A DNA stretch of 64,000 bases, taken from assembly GCF_003605435.1 (NCBI RefSeq), contig NZ_QXQB01000010.1, positions 1 to 64,000 on the forward strand. The letters are read 5' to 3'. The notes under the pieces were generated by a model that was given only the letters and a program-made list of their open reading frames with translations, was not told the origin of the DNA and did not search any database. Positions 24,349-33,420 of the stretch are shown here, piece after piece. Source of the DNA: Paenibacillus pinisoli (GTDB lineage Bacteria > Bacillota > Bacilli > Paenibacillales > Paenibacillaceae). Numbering within the stretch: the stretch's first letter is position 1; every line of letters starts with the position of its first letter. A program made the translations under genes and the position numbers.

Positions 24349-25011
24349 TTAGTTGCCTCCTTCCTGGGGAGCTTTCTTCTTCGTAGGAAGGACTTCACCG
24401 CGATAGATCCATACTTTTACGCCGATGCGGCCGTAAGTTGTATGAGCTTCTGCTGTGCCGTAGTCAATGTCTGCGCGCAGCGTATGAAGCGGAACTGTTC
24501 CTTCGCTGTAGCCTTCCGAACGTGCGATCTCAGCGCCGCCAAGGCGTCCGCTAACCGCTGTTTTAATCCCTTTAGCGCCAGCTCTCATGGAGCGTTGGAT
24601 CGCTTGTTTCAGTGCGCGACGGAATGATACCCGGCGCTCTAATTGTTGAGCGATGCTTTCAGCTACCAAGATAGCGTCCAGATCCGCTTGTTTGATTTCA
24701 GAGATGTTGATGTGAACTTTTTTGCCTTTAGTAATCTTGCCAAGCTCAGTACGCAGGTTTTCAACCTCGGAACCGCCCTTGCCGATAACCATACCCGGCT
24801 TAGCCGTTTGGATCGTCACGTTCACGCGGTTAGCCGCGCGTTCGATTTCGATGTGGGAAACTGCAGCGTCTTTCAGCTTGTTCTTCAAGTACTCACGAAT
24901 TTTAACGTCTTCCAGAAGAAGATCGCCAAAGTCTTTGCCAGCGTACCATTTGGATTCCCAATCACGGATAATCCCGACACGAAGGCCGACTGGATTTACC
25001 TTTTGACCCAC
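24349..25011 (-). CDS. rpsC: 30S ribosomal protein S3
   Basis: 220 residues. KH domain with the GxxG loop in GMVIGKGGSEVENL, then the C-terminal domain with GRLGGAEIARSEGYSEG. Forms the mRNA entry channel. Two nucleotides separate it from rplP. Confidence 0.98.
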   Translation of the reverse strand: MGQKVNPVGLRVGIIRDWESKWYAGKDFGDLLLEDVKIREYLKNKLKDAAVSHIEIERAANRVNVTIQTAKPGMVIGKGGSEVENLRTELGKITKGKKVHINISEIKQADLDAILVAESIAQQLERRVSFRRALKQAIQRSMRAGAKGIKTAVSGRLGGAEIARSEGYSEGTVPLHTLRADIDYGTAEAHTTYGRIGVKVWIYRGEVLPTKKKAPQEGGN

Positions 25012-25024
25012 ACGTTATCCCTCC

Positions 25025-25360
25025 TTATTTTTCAGATACCACCAAGGTGATGTGGCTGGTTCTTTTATTAATCCGGCTAGCACGTCCCATTGCACGAGGA
25101 CGGAAACGTTTCATTGTTGGTCCTTGGTTCGCAAATACTTGCGATACGACCAATTTGTTCACGTCTAGCTGGTAGTTATGCTCAGCGTTCGCAATTGCGG
25201 AGTTGAGCAGCTTCTCGATAATCGGGGAAGCCGATTTCGGCGTGTGACGCAGAATCGCGATCGCCTCGCCTACTTGCTTGCCGCGAATCAAGTCCGCTAC
25301 GAGCTGCGCTTTGCGAGGAGCGATACGTACGAATTTAACGTGCGCTTTAGCTTCTGGCAT
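25025..25360 (-). CDS. rplV: 50S ribosomal protein L22
   Basis: 111 residues. KFVRIAPRKAQLVADLIRGK and the extended beta hairpin (PTMKRFRPRAMGRASRINKR) that lines the peptide exit tunnel and can carry macrolide-resistance changes; no deletion or insertion is seen. Confidence 0.98.
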   Translation of the reverse strand: MPEAKAHVKFVRIAPRKAQLVADLIRGKQVGEAIAILRHTPKSASPIIEKLLNSAIANAEHNYQLDVNKLVVSQVFANQGPTMKRFRPRAMGRASRINKRTSHITLVVSEK

Positions 25361-25403
25361 GTGGGAACCTCCTCTCGTTCATAAAAAAATGGTAAAGGGC
25401 AAA

Positions 25404-25685
25404 TTAACGTCTGCCCGTTTTTTTGTCATCGCTGGCATGGCCTTTGTACGTACGTGTTGGCGCGAATTCGCCAAGTTTGTGTCCAACCATGTCCTCAGTC
25501 ACATATACCGGCACGTGCTTACGACCATCATAGACAGCAAAAGTGTGACCGATGAATTGCGGGAAAATGGTCGAGCGACGGGACCAAGTCTTGATAACGA
25601 CCTTTTTGTTTGTCTCGTTCAGATCCTCGACTTTCTTAAGCAGATAGCCGTCGATGAACGGACCTTTCTTCAAACTGCGACCCAT
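25404..25685 (-). CDS. rpsS: 30S ribosomal protein S19
   Basis: 93 residues. MGRSLKKGPFIDGYLLKKV and GHKLGEFAPTRTYKGH. Head protein near S13 and the A-site. Confidence 0.98.
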   Translation of the reverse strand: MGRSLKKGPFIDGYLLKKVEDLNETNKKVVIKTWSRRSTIFPQFIGHTFAVYDGRKHVPVYVTEDMVGHKLGEFAPTRTYKGHASDDKKTGRR

Positions 25686-25752
25686 GTAGAATCCTCCCTT
25701 CGCATAAGCGCTGGCGTGAGATCTCTCTCACGCGGATTGTATCAAGCAACTA

Positions 25753-26583
25753 TTACTTCGTACGACGACGAATAATGTATTGGCTCGATGCTTTCTTTTT
25801 CTTGCGAGTTTTGTAGCCCAGAGTCGGCTTGCCCCATGGGGACAATGGCGACTTGCGTCCGATTGGAGCGCGGCCTTCACCACCACCGTGTGGGTGATCG
25901 TTCGGGTTCATTACGACGCCGCGTACTTCAGGACGTTTGCCAAGCCAACGGGAACGGCCGGCTTTACCGATTTTCACGAGTTCGTGATCTTCGTTGCCTA
26001 CGGAGCCGATAGTTGCACGGCAAGTGCTCAGAATACGGCGAACTTCGCCAGAGCTCAAGCGGATCGATACATAGTTCTCTTCTTTACCCAGCAATTGAGC
26101 TTCAGTACCAGCTGCGCGAACCAATTGTCCGCCTTTGCCTGGTTTCAACTCGATGTTGTGGATAACTGTACCAACTGGGATGTTCTTAAGCGGCAAAGCG
26201 TTGCCGATTTTGATGTCCGCATCTGGTCCAGAGACGATTTGATCGCCTACTTTAAGGCCTTTCGGTGCGATGATGTAAGCTTTCGCGCCGTCAACGTAGT
26301 GGATTAGAGCGATGTTGGAAGTACGGTTCGGATCGTATTCGATCGTCGCAACGTTACCCACAACGCCATCCTTTGTACGTTTGAAATCAATGATACGATA
26401 TTTACGTTTATGTCCGCCGCCATGGTGGCGAACCGTAATTTTACCTTGGTTGTTACGGCCTGCTTTTTTGAAAAGCGGAGCCAGCAACGATTTCTCCGGT
26501 GTGCTTGTCGTAATCTCTTCGAAAGTGGAGACAGACATGTTACGACGCGCAGGAGATGTCGGTTTGTACTTTTTGATTGGCAC
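25753..26583 (-). CDS. rplB: 50S ribosomal protein L2
   Basis: 276 residues. Two OB/SH3-like domains and the basic C-terminal region GVVMNPNDHPHGGGEGRAP, with the conserved His close to the peptidyl transferase centre. Confidence 0.98.
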   Translation of the reverse strand: MPIKKYKPTSPARRNMSVSTFEEITTSTPEKSLLAPLFKKAGRNNQGKITVRHHGGGHKRKYRIIDFKRTKDGVVGNVATIEYDPNRTSNIALIHYVDGAKAYIIAPKGLKVGDQIVSGPDADIKIGNALPLKNIPVGTVIHNIELKPGKGGQLVRAAGTEAQLLGKEENYVSIRLSSGEVRRILSTCRATIGSVGNEDHELVKIGKAGRSRWLGKRPEVRGVVMNPNDHPHGGGEGRAPIGRKSPLSPWGKPTLGYKTRKKKKASSQYIIRRRTK

Positions 26584-26600
26584 TTGTATTCCCTCCTTTT

Positions 26601-26894
26601 CTAAACAGACGTTTCAAAGAACTCAAGTTCTTTGCTGTCATCGCTCAGTTGAACGATTGCTTTTTTCCAGTCAGGTCTGTAACCGCTATGTCTGCCATAA
26701 CGTTTTGGTTTACCTGCAACACGCATTGTGTTCACGCCGGTTACTTTTACGTTAAAGATTTGTTCAATAGCTTGTTTGATTTCGGTTTTGTTCGCGCGAA
26801 GGTCTACTTCAAACACATAACGTTTGGCAGCCATGTAATCGCTCGTACGTTCCGTAATAACCGGGCGCTTGATAATATCGCGAGGATTTTTCAT
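26601..26894 (-). CDS. rplW: 50S ribosomal protein L23
   Basis: 97 residues. MKNPRDIIKRPVITERTSD and FEVDLRANKTEIKQAIEQIF. Docking site for trigger factor and SRP at the tunnel exit. Its ATG overlaps the rplD stop by one base (TAATG). Confidence 0.98.
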   Translation of the reverse strand: MKNPRDIIKRPVITERTSDYMAAKRYVFEVDLRANKTEIKQAIEQIFNVKVTGVNTMRVAGKPKRYGRHSGYRPDWKKAIVQLSDDSKELEFFETSV

Positions 26895-27517
26895 TACGCA
26901 AGCACCTCCTGTACTTTCTCTACTGCTTCTTTAGTGATAATCAGCTTGTCGTATACAAGCACATCGCGAACATTGATGCCGTCAGCAGCGACGAACTTCA
27001 CGCCAGGGATGTTGCGAGCGGACAATGCTACATTATCTTCGTAGTTAGCCGTAACAACCAGTGCCTTGCGGTCAACTTTCAGGTTGTTCAGGATGCCTGC
27101 GAATTCTTTCGTCTTAGGAGCCGCGAATGTCAGTTGATCCAGAACGATGATGTTCTCAGCGATCACTTTGGAAGACAATGCGGATTTGATAGCCAGACGG
27201 CGAACCTTCTTAGGCAATTTGAATCCGTAAGTGCGTGGCGTAGGACCGAATACAGTACCGCCGCCAACCCATTGCGGGGAGCGAATGCTACCTTGACGCG
27301 CACGGCCAGTGCCTTTTTGTTTCCAAGGCTTACGACCGCCGCCGCGTACTTCGGAGCGACCTTTCGTTTTGTGCGTTCCTTGACGCTCTGCAGCTTGCTG
27401 CAGAACGACAGCGCTATGCATAACATGAGTGTTAGGCTCGATACCGAATACGCTATCTGCCAGTTCAAGCTCGCCTACTTGCGAACCGCTCACATTAAAT
27501 ACTGTTACTTTAGGCAT
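26894..27517 (-). CDS. rplD: 50S ribosomal protein L4
   Basis: 207 residues. The extended loop TKGRSEVRGGGRKPWKQKGT reaches the tunnel constriction. In enteric bacteria L4 represses the S10 operon; whether it does so here is not shown by the sequence. Confidence 0.98.
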   Translation of the reverse strand: MPKVTVFNVSGSQVGELELADSVFGIEPNTHVMHSAVVLQQAAERQGTHKTKGRSEVRGGGRKPWKQKGTGRARQGSIRSPQWVGGGTVFGPTPRTYGFKLPKKVRRLAIKSALSSKVIAENIIVLDQLTFAAPKTKEFAGILNNLKVDRKALVVTANYEDNVALSARNIPGVKFVAADGINVRDVLVYDKLIITKEAVEKVQEVLA

Positions 27518-27545
27518 TTCGTGTTCCTCCTTTCTTCAAGAGCGA

Positions 27546-28169
27546 TTAGTTCTTAACTGTTTGTTTTACTTTAACGAAGCCGTTTTTAGGACCCGGTACG
27601 GAACCTTTGACCAGAATCACGTTGCGTTCTGCGTCTACACGGATAACTTCGAGTTTTTGAATGGTGATTGTCTCGCTGCCCATGTGACCTGGAAGGCGTT
27701 TGCCTTTTGGTACGCGGTTCGCTTGAATGGAACCCATGGAGCCTGGTCCGCGGTGATAGCGGGAGCCGTGAGACATTGGTCCAGTGCTTTGTCCCCAACG
27801 TTTGATAACGCCGGCAAAGCCTTTACCTTTCGAAATACCTGTTACGTCAACAAATTCGCCCTCTGCGAACAAGTCAGCTTTCACTTCCTGGCCAACTTCA
27901 TACTCACCAAGGTTAATCCCGCGAATTTCACGAACGTAGCGCTTAGGAGTCGATCCAGCTTTCTTAGCGTGGCCGATCTCTGGCTTGTTCGATCTCTTCT
28001 CTTTCTTATCGGAGAAACCAAGTTGAACAGCTTCGTAGCCGTCGGTTTCTACGTTCTTCTTCTGAAGAACCACGTTAGGACCAGCTTCGATAACCGTAAC
28101 TGGAATTACGTTGCCTTCAGGAGTAAATACTTGAGTCATTCCAAGTTTTTTCCCTAAGATACCTTTCAT
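27546..28169 (-). CDS. rplC: 50S ribosomal protein L3
   Basis: 207 residues. MKGILGKKLGMTQVF, GKGFAGVIKRWGQSTGP and the W-finger/extension region reaching the peptidyl transferase centre. Second gene of the S10 operon. Confidence 0.98.
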   Translation of the reverse strand: MKGILGKKLGMTQVFTPEGNVIPVTVIEAGPNVVLQKKNVETDGYEAVQLGFSDKKEKRSNKPEIGHAKKAGSTPKRYVREIRGINLGEYEVGQEVKADLFAEGEFVDVTGISKGKGFAGVIKRWGQSTGPMSHGSRYHRGPGSMGSIQANRVPKGKRLPGHMGSETITIQKLEVIRVDAERNVILVKGSVPGPKNGFVKVKQTVKN

Positions 28170-28208
28170 GTTGACACCTCATTTCCTCTCTATGATCGTA
28201 TATACGGT

Positions 28209-28517
28209 TTACAGTTTGATTTCGATATCTACACCGGATGGCAGATCCAGACGCATCAACGCATCAACCGTTTGCGGCGTAGGATTCACAATATCGATCA
28301 AGCGCTTGTGTGTGCGCATTTCGAATTGCTCACGGGAATCCTTGTACTTGTGCACCGCACGGAGAATAGTGATGATTTGCTTTTCCGTTGGCAACGGAAT
28401 CGGCCCGGATACGCCTGCACCGGAACGTTTTGCAGTTTCCACGATTTTCTCTGCGGATTGGTCAAGAATTCTGTGATCGTATGCTTTCAAGCGGATACGA
28501 ATCTTTTGCTTTGCCAT
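28209..28517 (-). CDS. rpsJ: 30S ribosomal protein S10 / NusE
   Basis: 102 residues from ATG 28517 (GGAGGG seven nucleotides upstream); the frame runs 24 codons further up through the leader but without a start signal. MAKQKIRIRLKAYDHRILDQSA is invariant. S10 also acts with NusB at boxA in rRNA antitermination, so it links to the rrn leader at the left edge. First gene of the large ribosomal superoperon. Confidence 0.98.
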   Translation of the reverse strand: MAKQKIRIRLKAYDHRILDQSAEKIVETAKRSGAGVSGPIPLPTEKQIITILRAVHKYKDSREQFEMRTHKRLIDIVNPTPQTVDALMRLDLPSGVDIEIKL

Positions 28518-28652
28518 ATAAGTCCCTCCTTCTTTCGCCCAATTTTTTAATCGGACATACTCCGTGAGAAAACCCGCCACAAGCTCCATGGCAAAGGAGC
28601 CGGGTGTGTCGGCAACCTCTCACATCAACGCAACGTCAGACCAACAGTCAAT
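28518..28652 (-). promoter_or_regulatory. Untranslated leader of the S10 superoperon
   Basis: About 130 nt between the promoter and rpsJ with CCGGCTCC-TTTGCCAT-GGAGC-type pairing (about 28587-28603). The short block GACACACCCGGC ... TTTGCCATGG looks conserved with Bacillales rpsJ leaders as I remember them. Function as an autoregulatory element is inferred. Confidence 0.45.
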
Positions 28653-28681
28653 ATTATATCGGATTGGGCGGGCATTTGCAA
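28653..28681 (-). promoter_or_regulatory. S10 superoperon promoter
   Basis: Minus strand -35 TTGCAA (28676-28681), 17-bp spacer, perfect -10 TATAAT (28653-28658). It is the only strong promoter seen for the block from rpsJ to rplQ. Confidence 0.88.
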
Positions 28682-28962
28682 CTAAAACTTCCTGCTTTCT
28701 GAATAATTGTTGCATGGACGGGAAAGCGCGCTATTATTGGCTTTTCAGGCAGCGGAAATCATGAAGAGCAGGATGAAAGAGGCTCATTGGAGGGGTGGGA
28801 TGTTTTACTGCATGATATAGCAGCGAGATATTCGACTGGAGATGGTTGAATAGATGGACTCCCCTCTGCAGCTCGCACCGCATCATCGCCTTATCTTGGG
28901 TTTGTGCCAATCGAACGGGTTGGCTCTTCCCGTTTTCTGTTTCTTCTATATAAATAGAAACA
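28682..28962. other. Non-coding gap upstream of the S10 promoter
   Basis: About 280 bp between the ABC transporter terminator and the S10 promoter. No gene, RNA or repeat is apparent on either strand. In B. subtilis the ybaC gene lies here. Confidence 0.5.
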
Positions 28963-28991
28963 AAAAAAGCAGCGGCATCTGCCGCTGCTTT
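28963..28991 (-). terminator. Terminator of the ABC transporter operon
   Basis: Minus strand: AAGCAGCGGCA-GA-TGCCGCTGCTT followed by TTTTTG; the stem starts directly after the stop codon. Confidence 0.9.
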
Positions 28992-29786
28992 CTAACCAAG
29001 TACCACCCTGTCATCGGCCATCTTCTTGCCGCTGATCCGCTCGAACTCGCCGAGAAGACGCTCGACCGTGAGACCTTGCTTCTGCGCTTCGTCTACTTGA
29101 AGAATGATCTTGCCCTTGTCCATCATGATGAGACGATTGCCTAGCCTGATCGCCTGCTCCATATTATGCGTGACCATGAGCGTAGTCAGATTCAACTCGC
29201 GTACGATATTCTCGGTCAACGTGGTAACAAGCTCCGCACGAGCAGGGTCAAGCGCCGCTGTATGCTCGTCTAATAGCAGAATCTGAGGTCTCGTGAAGGT
29301 TGCCATCAGCAAACTCAGCGCTTGCCGTTCTCCCCCGGAGAGCAAGCCCACCTTGGCAGTCATACGGTTCTCCAGGCCAATGCCTAGACGGCTCAGCTCT
29401 TCGCGGAACACCTTGCGGTTTTTGCTATTGACTCCAAAGGAGAACCCGCGGGGCTTGCCGCGCTTGTAGGCAATAGCCAAGTTTTCTTCGATCGTCATGC
29501 GCGGAGCCGTTCCCGCCATCGGATCTTGGAATACGCGTCCTATCCATTTGCTACGGCTGTATTCAGACAGCTGGCTGACTTCTGTTCCTTCTATATAAAT
29601 ATTCCCCGCATCGGGCTTCATTACGCCTGAAATGATGTTCATGAGCGTCGATTTACCCGCGCCGTTGCTTCCGATTACCGTGACAAAGTCGCCCTGCTTC
29701 ATGTGCAGATTCGCATTCAGCAGCGCAATTTTCTCATCGACCGTCCCCGGATTAAACAATTTGGACACGCCTTCGATCTTCAGCAT
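28992..29786 (-). CDS. ABC transporter ATP-binding protein (TrpZ/COG1101 type)
   Basis: 264 residues. Walker A GSNGAGKS (39-46), signature LSGGERQALSLL, Walker B ILLLDEHTAALDP and H-loop MVTHN. The His after the Walker B Glu (DEH) and the Q-loop FQDPMAGTAP are features of the small family paired with ABC_sub_bind receptors. It energises the permease encoded just before it; their reading frames overlap by one base (TAATG). Substrate is not set by sequence; relatives in streptococci have been linked to tryptophan. Confidence 0.88.
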   Translation of the reverse strand: MLKIEGVSKLFNPGTVDEKIALLNANLHMKQGDFVTVIGSNGAGKSTLMNIISGVMKPDAGNIYIEGTEVSQLSEYSRSKWIGRVFQDPMAGTAPRMTIEENLAIAYKRGKPRGFSFGVNSKNRKVFREELSRLGIGLENRMTAKVGLLSGGERQALSLLMATFTRPQILLLDEHTAALDPARAELVTTLTENIVRELNLTTLMVTHNMEQAIRLGNRLIMMDKGKIILQVDEAQKQGLTVERLLGEFERISGKKMADDRVVLG

Positions 29787-30697
29787 TAGCTGCCACCTCC
29801 GCTTGTCTGCCCCATCGAAGACAACACTTCCTCTGTCCGTTTCTTGGCAATAGACTTCGACTTAATGGCTCGGCGGATAGTCGGGATAACTAGAGCCCCA
29901 ACGATAATAACCGCTGTAATCAGCTTCATGTCTTGCGCATCAAGCCATTCCACACGAAGCGCAAGAGCGTAAATCACCCGATAGATAATAGCTCCGAGCA
30001 CAACAGCTAATGTTGCACGGAAAATCGTCTTGGCCCCGAAGATTGCTTCCCCGATAATAACAGATGCCAAACCGATTACGATCATACCAATGCCCATCGA
30101 GTTGTTGGCTGCATTCTGCGAATGTGCAATTAATGCTCCCGAACAAGCAACCAAAGCGTTGGACAATGCTACGCCCATAATAATGGTACCGTCAGTGTTG
30201 GCGCCAAAGCTGCGGATCATCCGGCTGTTGTCGCCAGTCGCCCGCAAGCTCAAGCCCAAGTTGGTTTTGAAGAATAGATCCAAGCCTATTTTTGCAACTA
30301 CAGCGAGAATCAAACCGATAGTAAGGACTGAAGCACCGTCAAATATGTTCGCCTCGCCTCTAAGCGGAACGTTAGGTTTGCCCAGAATGCGCAAATTGAT
30401 GGAATACAGGGCGATCATCATAATAATACCGGACAATAATCCGTTTACTTTCCCTTTCGTATGAAGCAATCCTGTCAAGGTGCCGGCTACCGCTCCTCCG
30501 AAAAATGCAAAGATGACGGCAAGCCAAGGCGGAGAACCCGCAATCGTCATCACAGTTCCAATCGCCGCTCCGGTCGTGAAGCTCCCGTCTACCGTCAGGT
30601 CAGGGAAATCCAAGATACGAAATGTAATGTATACACCCAATGCCATAAGCGCATACAAGAGGCCAAGCTCTACTGCTCCTACCAATGATACCAGCAT
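29786..30697 (-). CDS. ABC transporter permease (TrpY/COG4120 type)
   Basis: 303 residues from ATG 30697, eleven nucleotides after AGGAGG; the open frame begins 21 codons earlier. About eight membrane helices. The segment ITFRILDFPDLTVDGSFTTG near the N-terminus and GDNSRMIRSFGANTDGTI in the middle resemble branched-chain/ribose-type permeases of this group. It would form a homodimeric channel with the ATPase downstream. Confidence 0.88.
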   Translation of the reverse strand: MLVSLVGAVELGLLYALMALGVYITFRILDFPDLTVDGSFTTGAAIGTVMTIAGSPPWLAVIFAFFGGAVAGTLTGLLHTKGKVNGLLSGIIMMIALYSINLRILGKPNVPLRGEANIFDGASVLTIGLILAVVAKIGLDLFFKTNLGLSLRATGDNSRMIRSFGANTDGTIIMGVALSNALVACSGALIAHSQNAANNSMGIGMIVIGLASVIIGEAIFGAKTIFRATLAVVLGAIIYRVIYALALRVEWLDAQDMKLITAVIIVGALVIPTIRRAIKSKSIAKKRTEEVLSSMGQTSGGGS

Positions 30698-30802
30698 TGT
30701 AAGTGCACCCTCCTTTCTCGTGTCGAAAATAACAATGGGGTGAATCAGAAAACCGATCACCCCATCTGTCAGTTATCAAATCATTATAAATGCTAAACCA
30801 GA

Positions 30803-31813
30803 TTACTCGATGATATTATTTTCCGGATCTTTAACGTAGGCTTTCATTGCATCTGTGACCGTAATGCCTTGTTCAGCAGCTGCACTCAGATTAAGAATGA
30901 AATCCAGCTTTTCAGGCGATCTTACGTCCATATCGCCTGGCTTCTTGCCGTCTTTCAAAATTTCAACAGCCATCTGGCCTACTTCATAGCCGTGATCAAA
31001 ATATTTGAATCCAACTGTTGCAAAAGCCCCCTTCTCGACCGTATCGCGGTCTGCAGAGAAGAATGGGATTTTATTTTTGTTCACAACATCGATAATCGAT
31101 TCAACGCCTTCAACTACAGTGTTATCCAGCGTAACGTATACCGCATCCACACGGCCAACCAGAGATTGTGCCGCTTGTTGGACATCAGAGCTATTCACAA
31201 CAGGCGCTTTCACCAGCTCAATATTGTGCTTGGCAAGCGCTTCTTGCGCGATATTGCTCATAACGACTGCGTTGGATTCACCTTCATTAATAACAACGCC
31301 GACTTTCTTCACATTCGGCATTTCTTTCGCGATGAAATCCATCAATTGAACGATTGCATCCGGATTTGTATCGGAAGCTCCCGTAACATTACCGCCTGGC
31401 GCTTTCAATTGAGGCACGAGCTTGGAGTCCAGCGGATCTGTTACAGCTGCGAATAGCACTGGAATATCCTTCACTTCCTCAATCAAGCCAATGCTCGTAT
31501 CCGTAGCGATCCCTAGAGCAAGATCAGCTTTGCTTGTTGCGATTTTTTGTGAAATGGATTTAATGTTATTTTGATCCGCTTGAGCATTGTTATAATCCAC
31601 CTTCACCTTCAATCCAGCATCTTCAAGCGCTTTCAAGAAGCCTTCGCGTGTTGCGTCAAGCGATGGATGCTCAACAATCTGCGAGATTGCAACCGTATAT
31701 TCCTTGCCTTCCGTGTTGCCGCCCTCTGTTTTGCCCCCGCCATTACTGCCGCACGCGGCAGTTACTGCCATTAGGGACGCCAATCCCAATCCAAGCCAAA
31801 ACTTCTTCTTCAT
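30803..31813 (-). CDS. Substrate-binding lipoprotein (ABC_sub_bind family)
   Basis: 336 residues. Signal peptide with lipobox VTAAC (Cys21), Gly/Glu-rich spacer, then a type I periplasmic-binding fold of the ABC_sub_bind family (VAISQIVEHPSLDATREGFLK, PVLFAAVTDPLDSKLV, ATVGFKYFDHGYEVG). First gene of the operon; 105 nt before the permease. TrpX of streptococci belongs to this family, so an aromatic amino acid substrate is possible, but no T-box or trp regulatory element precedes it. Confidence 0.9.
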   Translation of the reverse strand: MKKKFWLGLGLASLMAVTAACGSNGGGKTEGGNTEGKEYTVAISQIVEHPSLDATREGFLKALEDAGLKVKVDYNNAQADQNNIKSISQKIATSKADLALGIATDTSIGLIEEVKDIPVLFAAVTDPLDSKLVPQLKAPGGNVTGASDTNPDAIVQLMDFIAKEMPNVKKVGVVINEGESNAVVMSNIAQEALAKHNIELVKAPVVNSSDVQQAAQSLVGRVDAVYVTLDNTVVEGVESIIDVVNKNKIPFFSADRDTVEKGAFATVGFKYFDHGYEVGQMAVEILKDGKKPGDMDVRSPEKLDFILNLSAAAEQGITVTDAMKAYVKDPENNIIE

Positions 31814-31976
31814 TCCTAAATGACCCCTCTCTCATTATCATCCACTTCTTCATTGCCGATAAGAACAATTGCCGCATTAATACATTGTTGCAATGTGGCT
31901 GTAATCCAATAAAGTGTATGGATATAACTGGTGGTAAAGTCGTTAAATTCGGACGACTTCTTTAATTTATATACAT

Positions 31977-32005
31977 ATATTAAAGGTGCATTTTCACCGC
32001 GTCAA
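31977..32005 (-). promoter_or_regulatory. ABC transporter operon promoter
   Basis: Minus strand -35 TTGACG (32000-32005), 17-bp spacer, -10 TAATAT (31977-31982). A leader of about 155 nt follows, with no recognised riboswitch or T-box sequence. Confidence 0.75.
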
Positions 32006-32048
32006 TCCTAATATTAAGGAAATAGCTATTATTAAATGAGAACACAAT

Positions 32049-32082
32049 AAAAAACTGCCCCGAGCTCAGCTCGGGGCAGTTC
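32049..32082 (-). terminator. Terminator of the str operon
   Basis: Minus strand: ACTGCCCCGAGC-TGA-GCTCGGGGCAGT followed by TTTTTTATT. Very strong stem 28 nt past tuf. Confidence 0.95.
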
Positions 32083-32109
32083 ACGCGATGCAGCTTGCGC
32101 TGCATGGCA

Positions 32110-33300
32110 TTATTTTTGGATTGTAGCTACAGCGCCAGCGCCTACAGTACGGCCGCCTTCACGGATGGAGAAGCGAGTGCCTTCTTCAACCGCGATTGGA
32201 GCGATCAGTTCTACAGTAACTGTGATGTTGTCGCCAGGCATAACCATTTCAGTACCTTCTGGCAGGTTGATGATACCTGTTACGTCAGTTGTACGGAAAT
32301 AGAATTGTGGACGGTAGCCAGTGAAGAAAGGCTTATGACGGCCACCCTCTTCTTTAGTCAGAACGTAGATTTGAGCTGTGAAGTTCGTGTGTGGCTTAAC
32401 GGAACCTGGCTTAGCCAATACTTGACCACGCTCAATGTCTTTACGGTCTACACCGCGAAGAAGTGCGCCAACGTTGTCGCCTGCTTGAGCGGAGTCAAGC
32501 AATTTACGGAACATCTCAACGCCCGTAACAACGGATTTGCGAGTTTCTTCTTGAAGACCGATGATTTCGATCTCGTCGCCAACTTTGATAACGCCACGCT
32601 CTACGCGACCTGTAGCAACTGTACCACGGCCTGTGATTGTGAATACGTCCTCGACAGGCATAAGGAAAGGCTTAGCCGTGTCGCGCTCTGGAGTTGGGAT
32701 GTAAGTGTCAACTTGCTCGAACAGCTCAACGATTTTGTCAGCCCAAGGACCATCTGGGTTTTGCAGTGCTTCACGAGCAGCGCCACGGATGATTGGAGTG
32801 TCGTCGCCTGGGAACTCGTACTCGGAAAGAAGGTCGCGAACTTCCATCTCAACCAGTTCAAGAAGCTCTTCGTCTTCAACCATGTCGCATTTGTTCAAGA
32901 ATACAACGATGTAAGGAACGCCTACTTGGCGGGAGAGCAGGATGTGCTCGCGCGTTTGTGGCATTGGGCCGTCAGAAGCGGATACAACCAGGATTGCTCC
33001 GTCCATTTGTGCCGCGCCAGTGATCATGTTTTTAACATAGTCGGCGTGACCTGGGCAGTCAACGTGAGCGTAGTGACGGTTAGGAGTCTCATACTCAACG
33101 TGTGCTGTGGAGATTGTGATACCGCGCTCGCGCTCTTCTGGAGCTTTATCGATTTGGTCGAAAGCGATAGCCGCGCCGCCGTATTTTTTGGACAGTACAG
33201 TAGTGATCGCAGCTGTCAGAGTTGTTTTGCCATGGTCAACGTGACCGATTGTACCGATGTTAACATGCGGTTTTGTACGTTCAAATTTTGCCTTAGCCAT
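32110..33300 (-). CDS. tuf: Elongation factor Tu
   Basis: 396 residues. GTPase that brings aminoacyl-tRNA to the ribosome. G1 GHVDHGKT, G2 region RGITI, G3 DCPGHADY, G4 NKCD, followed by domains 2 and 3. Separate GAGGAGG site. The 120-nt gap after fusA has a TTGCAC and a TATAAA 20 bp apart, so a secondary promoter is possible but not convincing. Confidence 0.98.
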   Translation of the reverse strand: MAKAKFERTKPHVNIGTIGHVDHGKTTLTAAITTVLSKKYGGAAIAFDQIDKAPEERERGITISTAHVEYETPNRHYAHVDCPGHADYVKNMITGAAQMDGAILVVSASDGPMPQTREHILLSRQVGVPYIVVFLNKCDMVEDEELLELVEMEVRDLLSEYEFPGDDTPIIRGAAREALQNPDGPWADKIVELFEQVDTYIPTPERDTAKPFLMPVEDVFTITGRGTVATGRVERGVIKVGDEIEIIGLQEETRKSVVTGVEMFRKLLDSAQAGDNVGALLRGVDRKDIERGQVLAKPGSVKPHTNFTAQIYVLTKEEGGRHKPFFTGYRPQFYFRTTDVTGIINLPEGTEMVMPGDNITVTVELIAPIAVEEGTRFSIREGGRTVGAGAVATIQK

Positions 33301-33420
33301 TGAACTGAATCCTCCTCAATATAACTTGATATTTTATATGTTGGGGCCGGCACCTAGAGTGCAAGCATACCTGATGACGGCCGATTACAAACATTTGTTG
33401 CAATTAGACTCGGAATAAAA

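Noticed and set aside
31814..31976. T-box or trp attenuator before the ABC importer
   Set aside because: The leader has no GGTGG-type T-box core, no Trp codon run and no terminator before the gene.
32095..33303. 402-codon open frame antisense to tuf
   Set aside because: Shadow of EF-Tu; the amino acid mix (many Cys, Ser, Phe) is not protein-like.
33301..33420. Separate tuf promoter
   Set aside because: TTGCAC and TATAAA are 20 bp apart, too far; tuf can be read from the str promoter.
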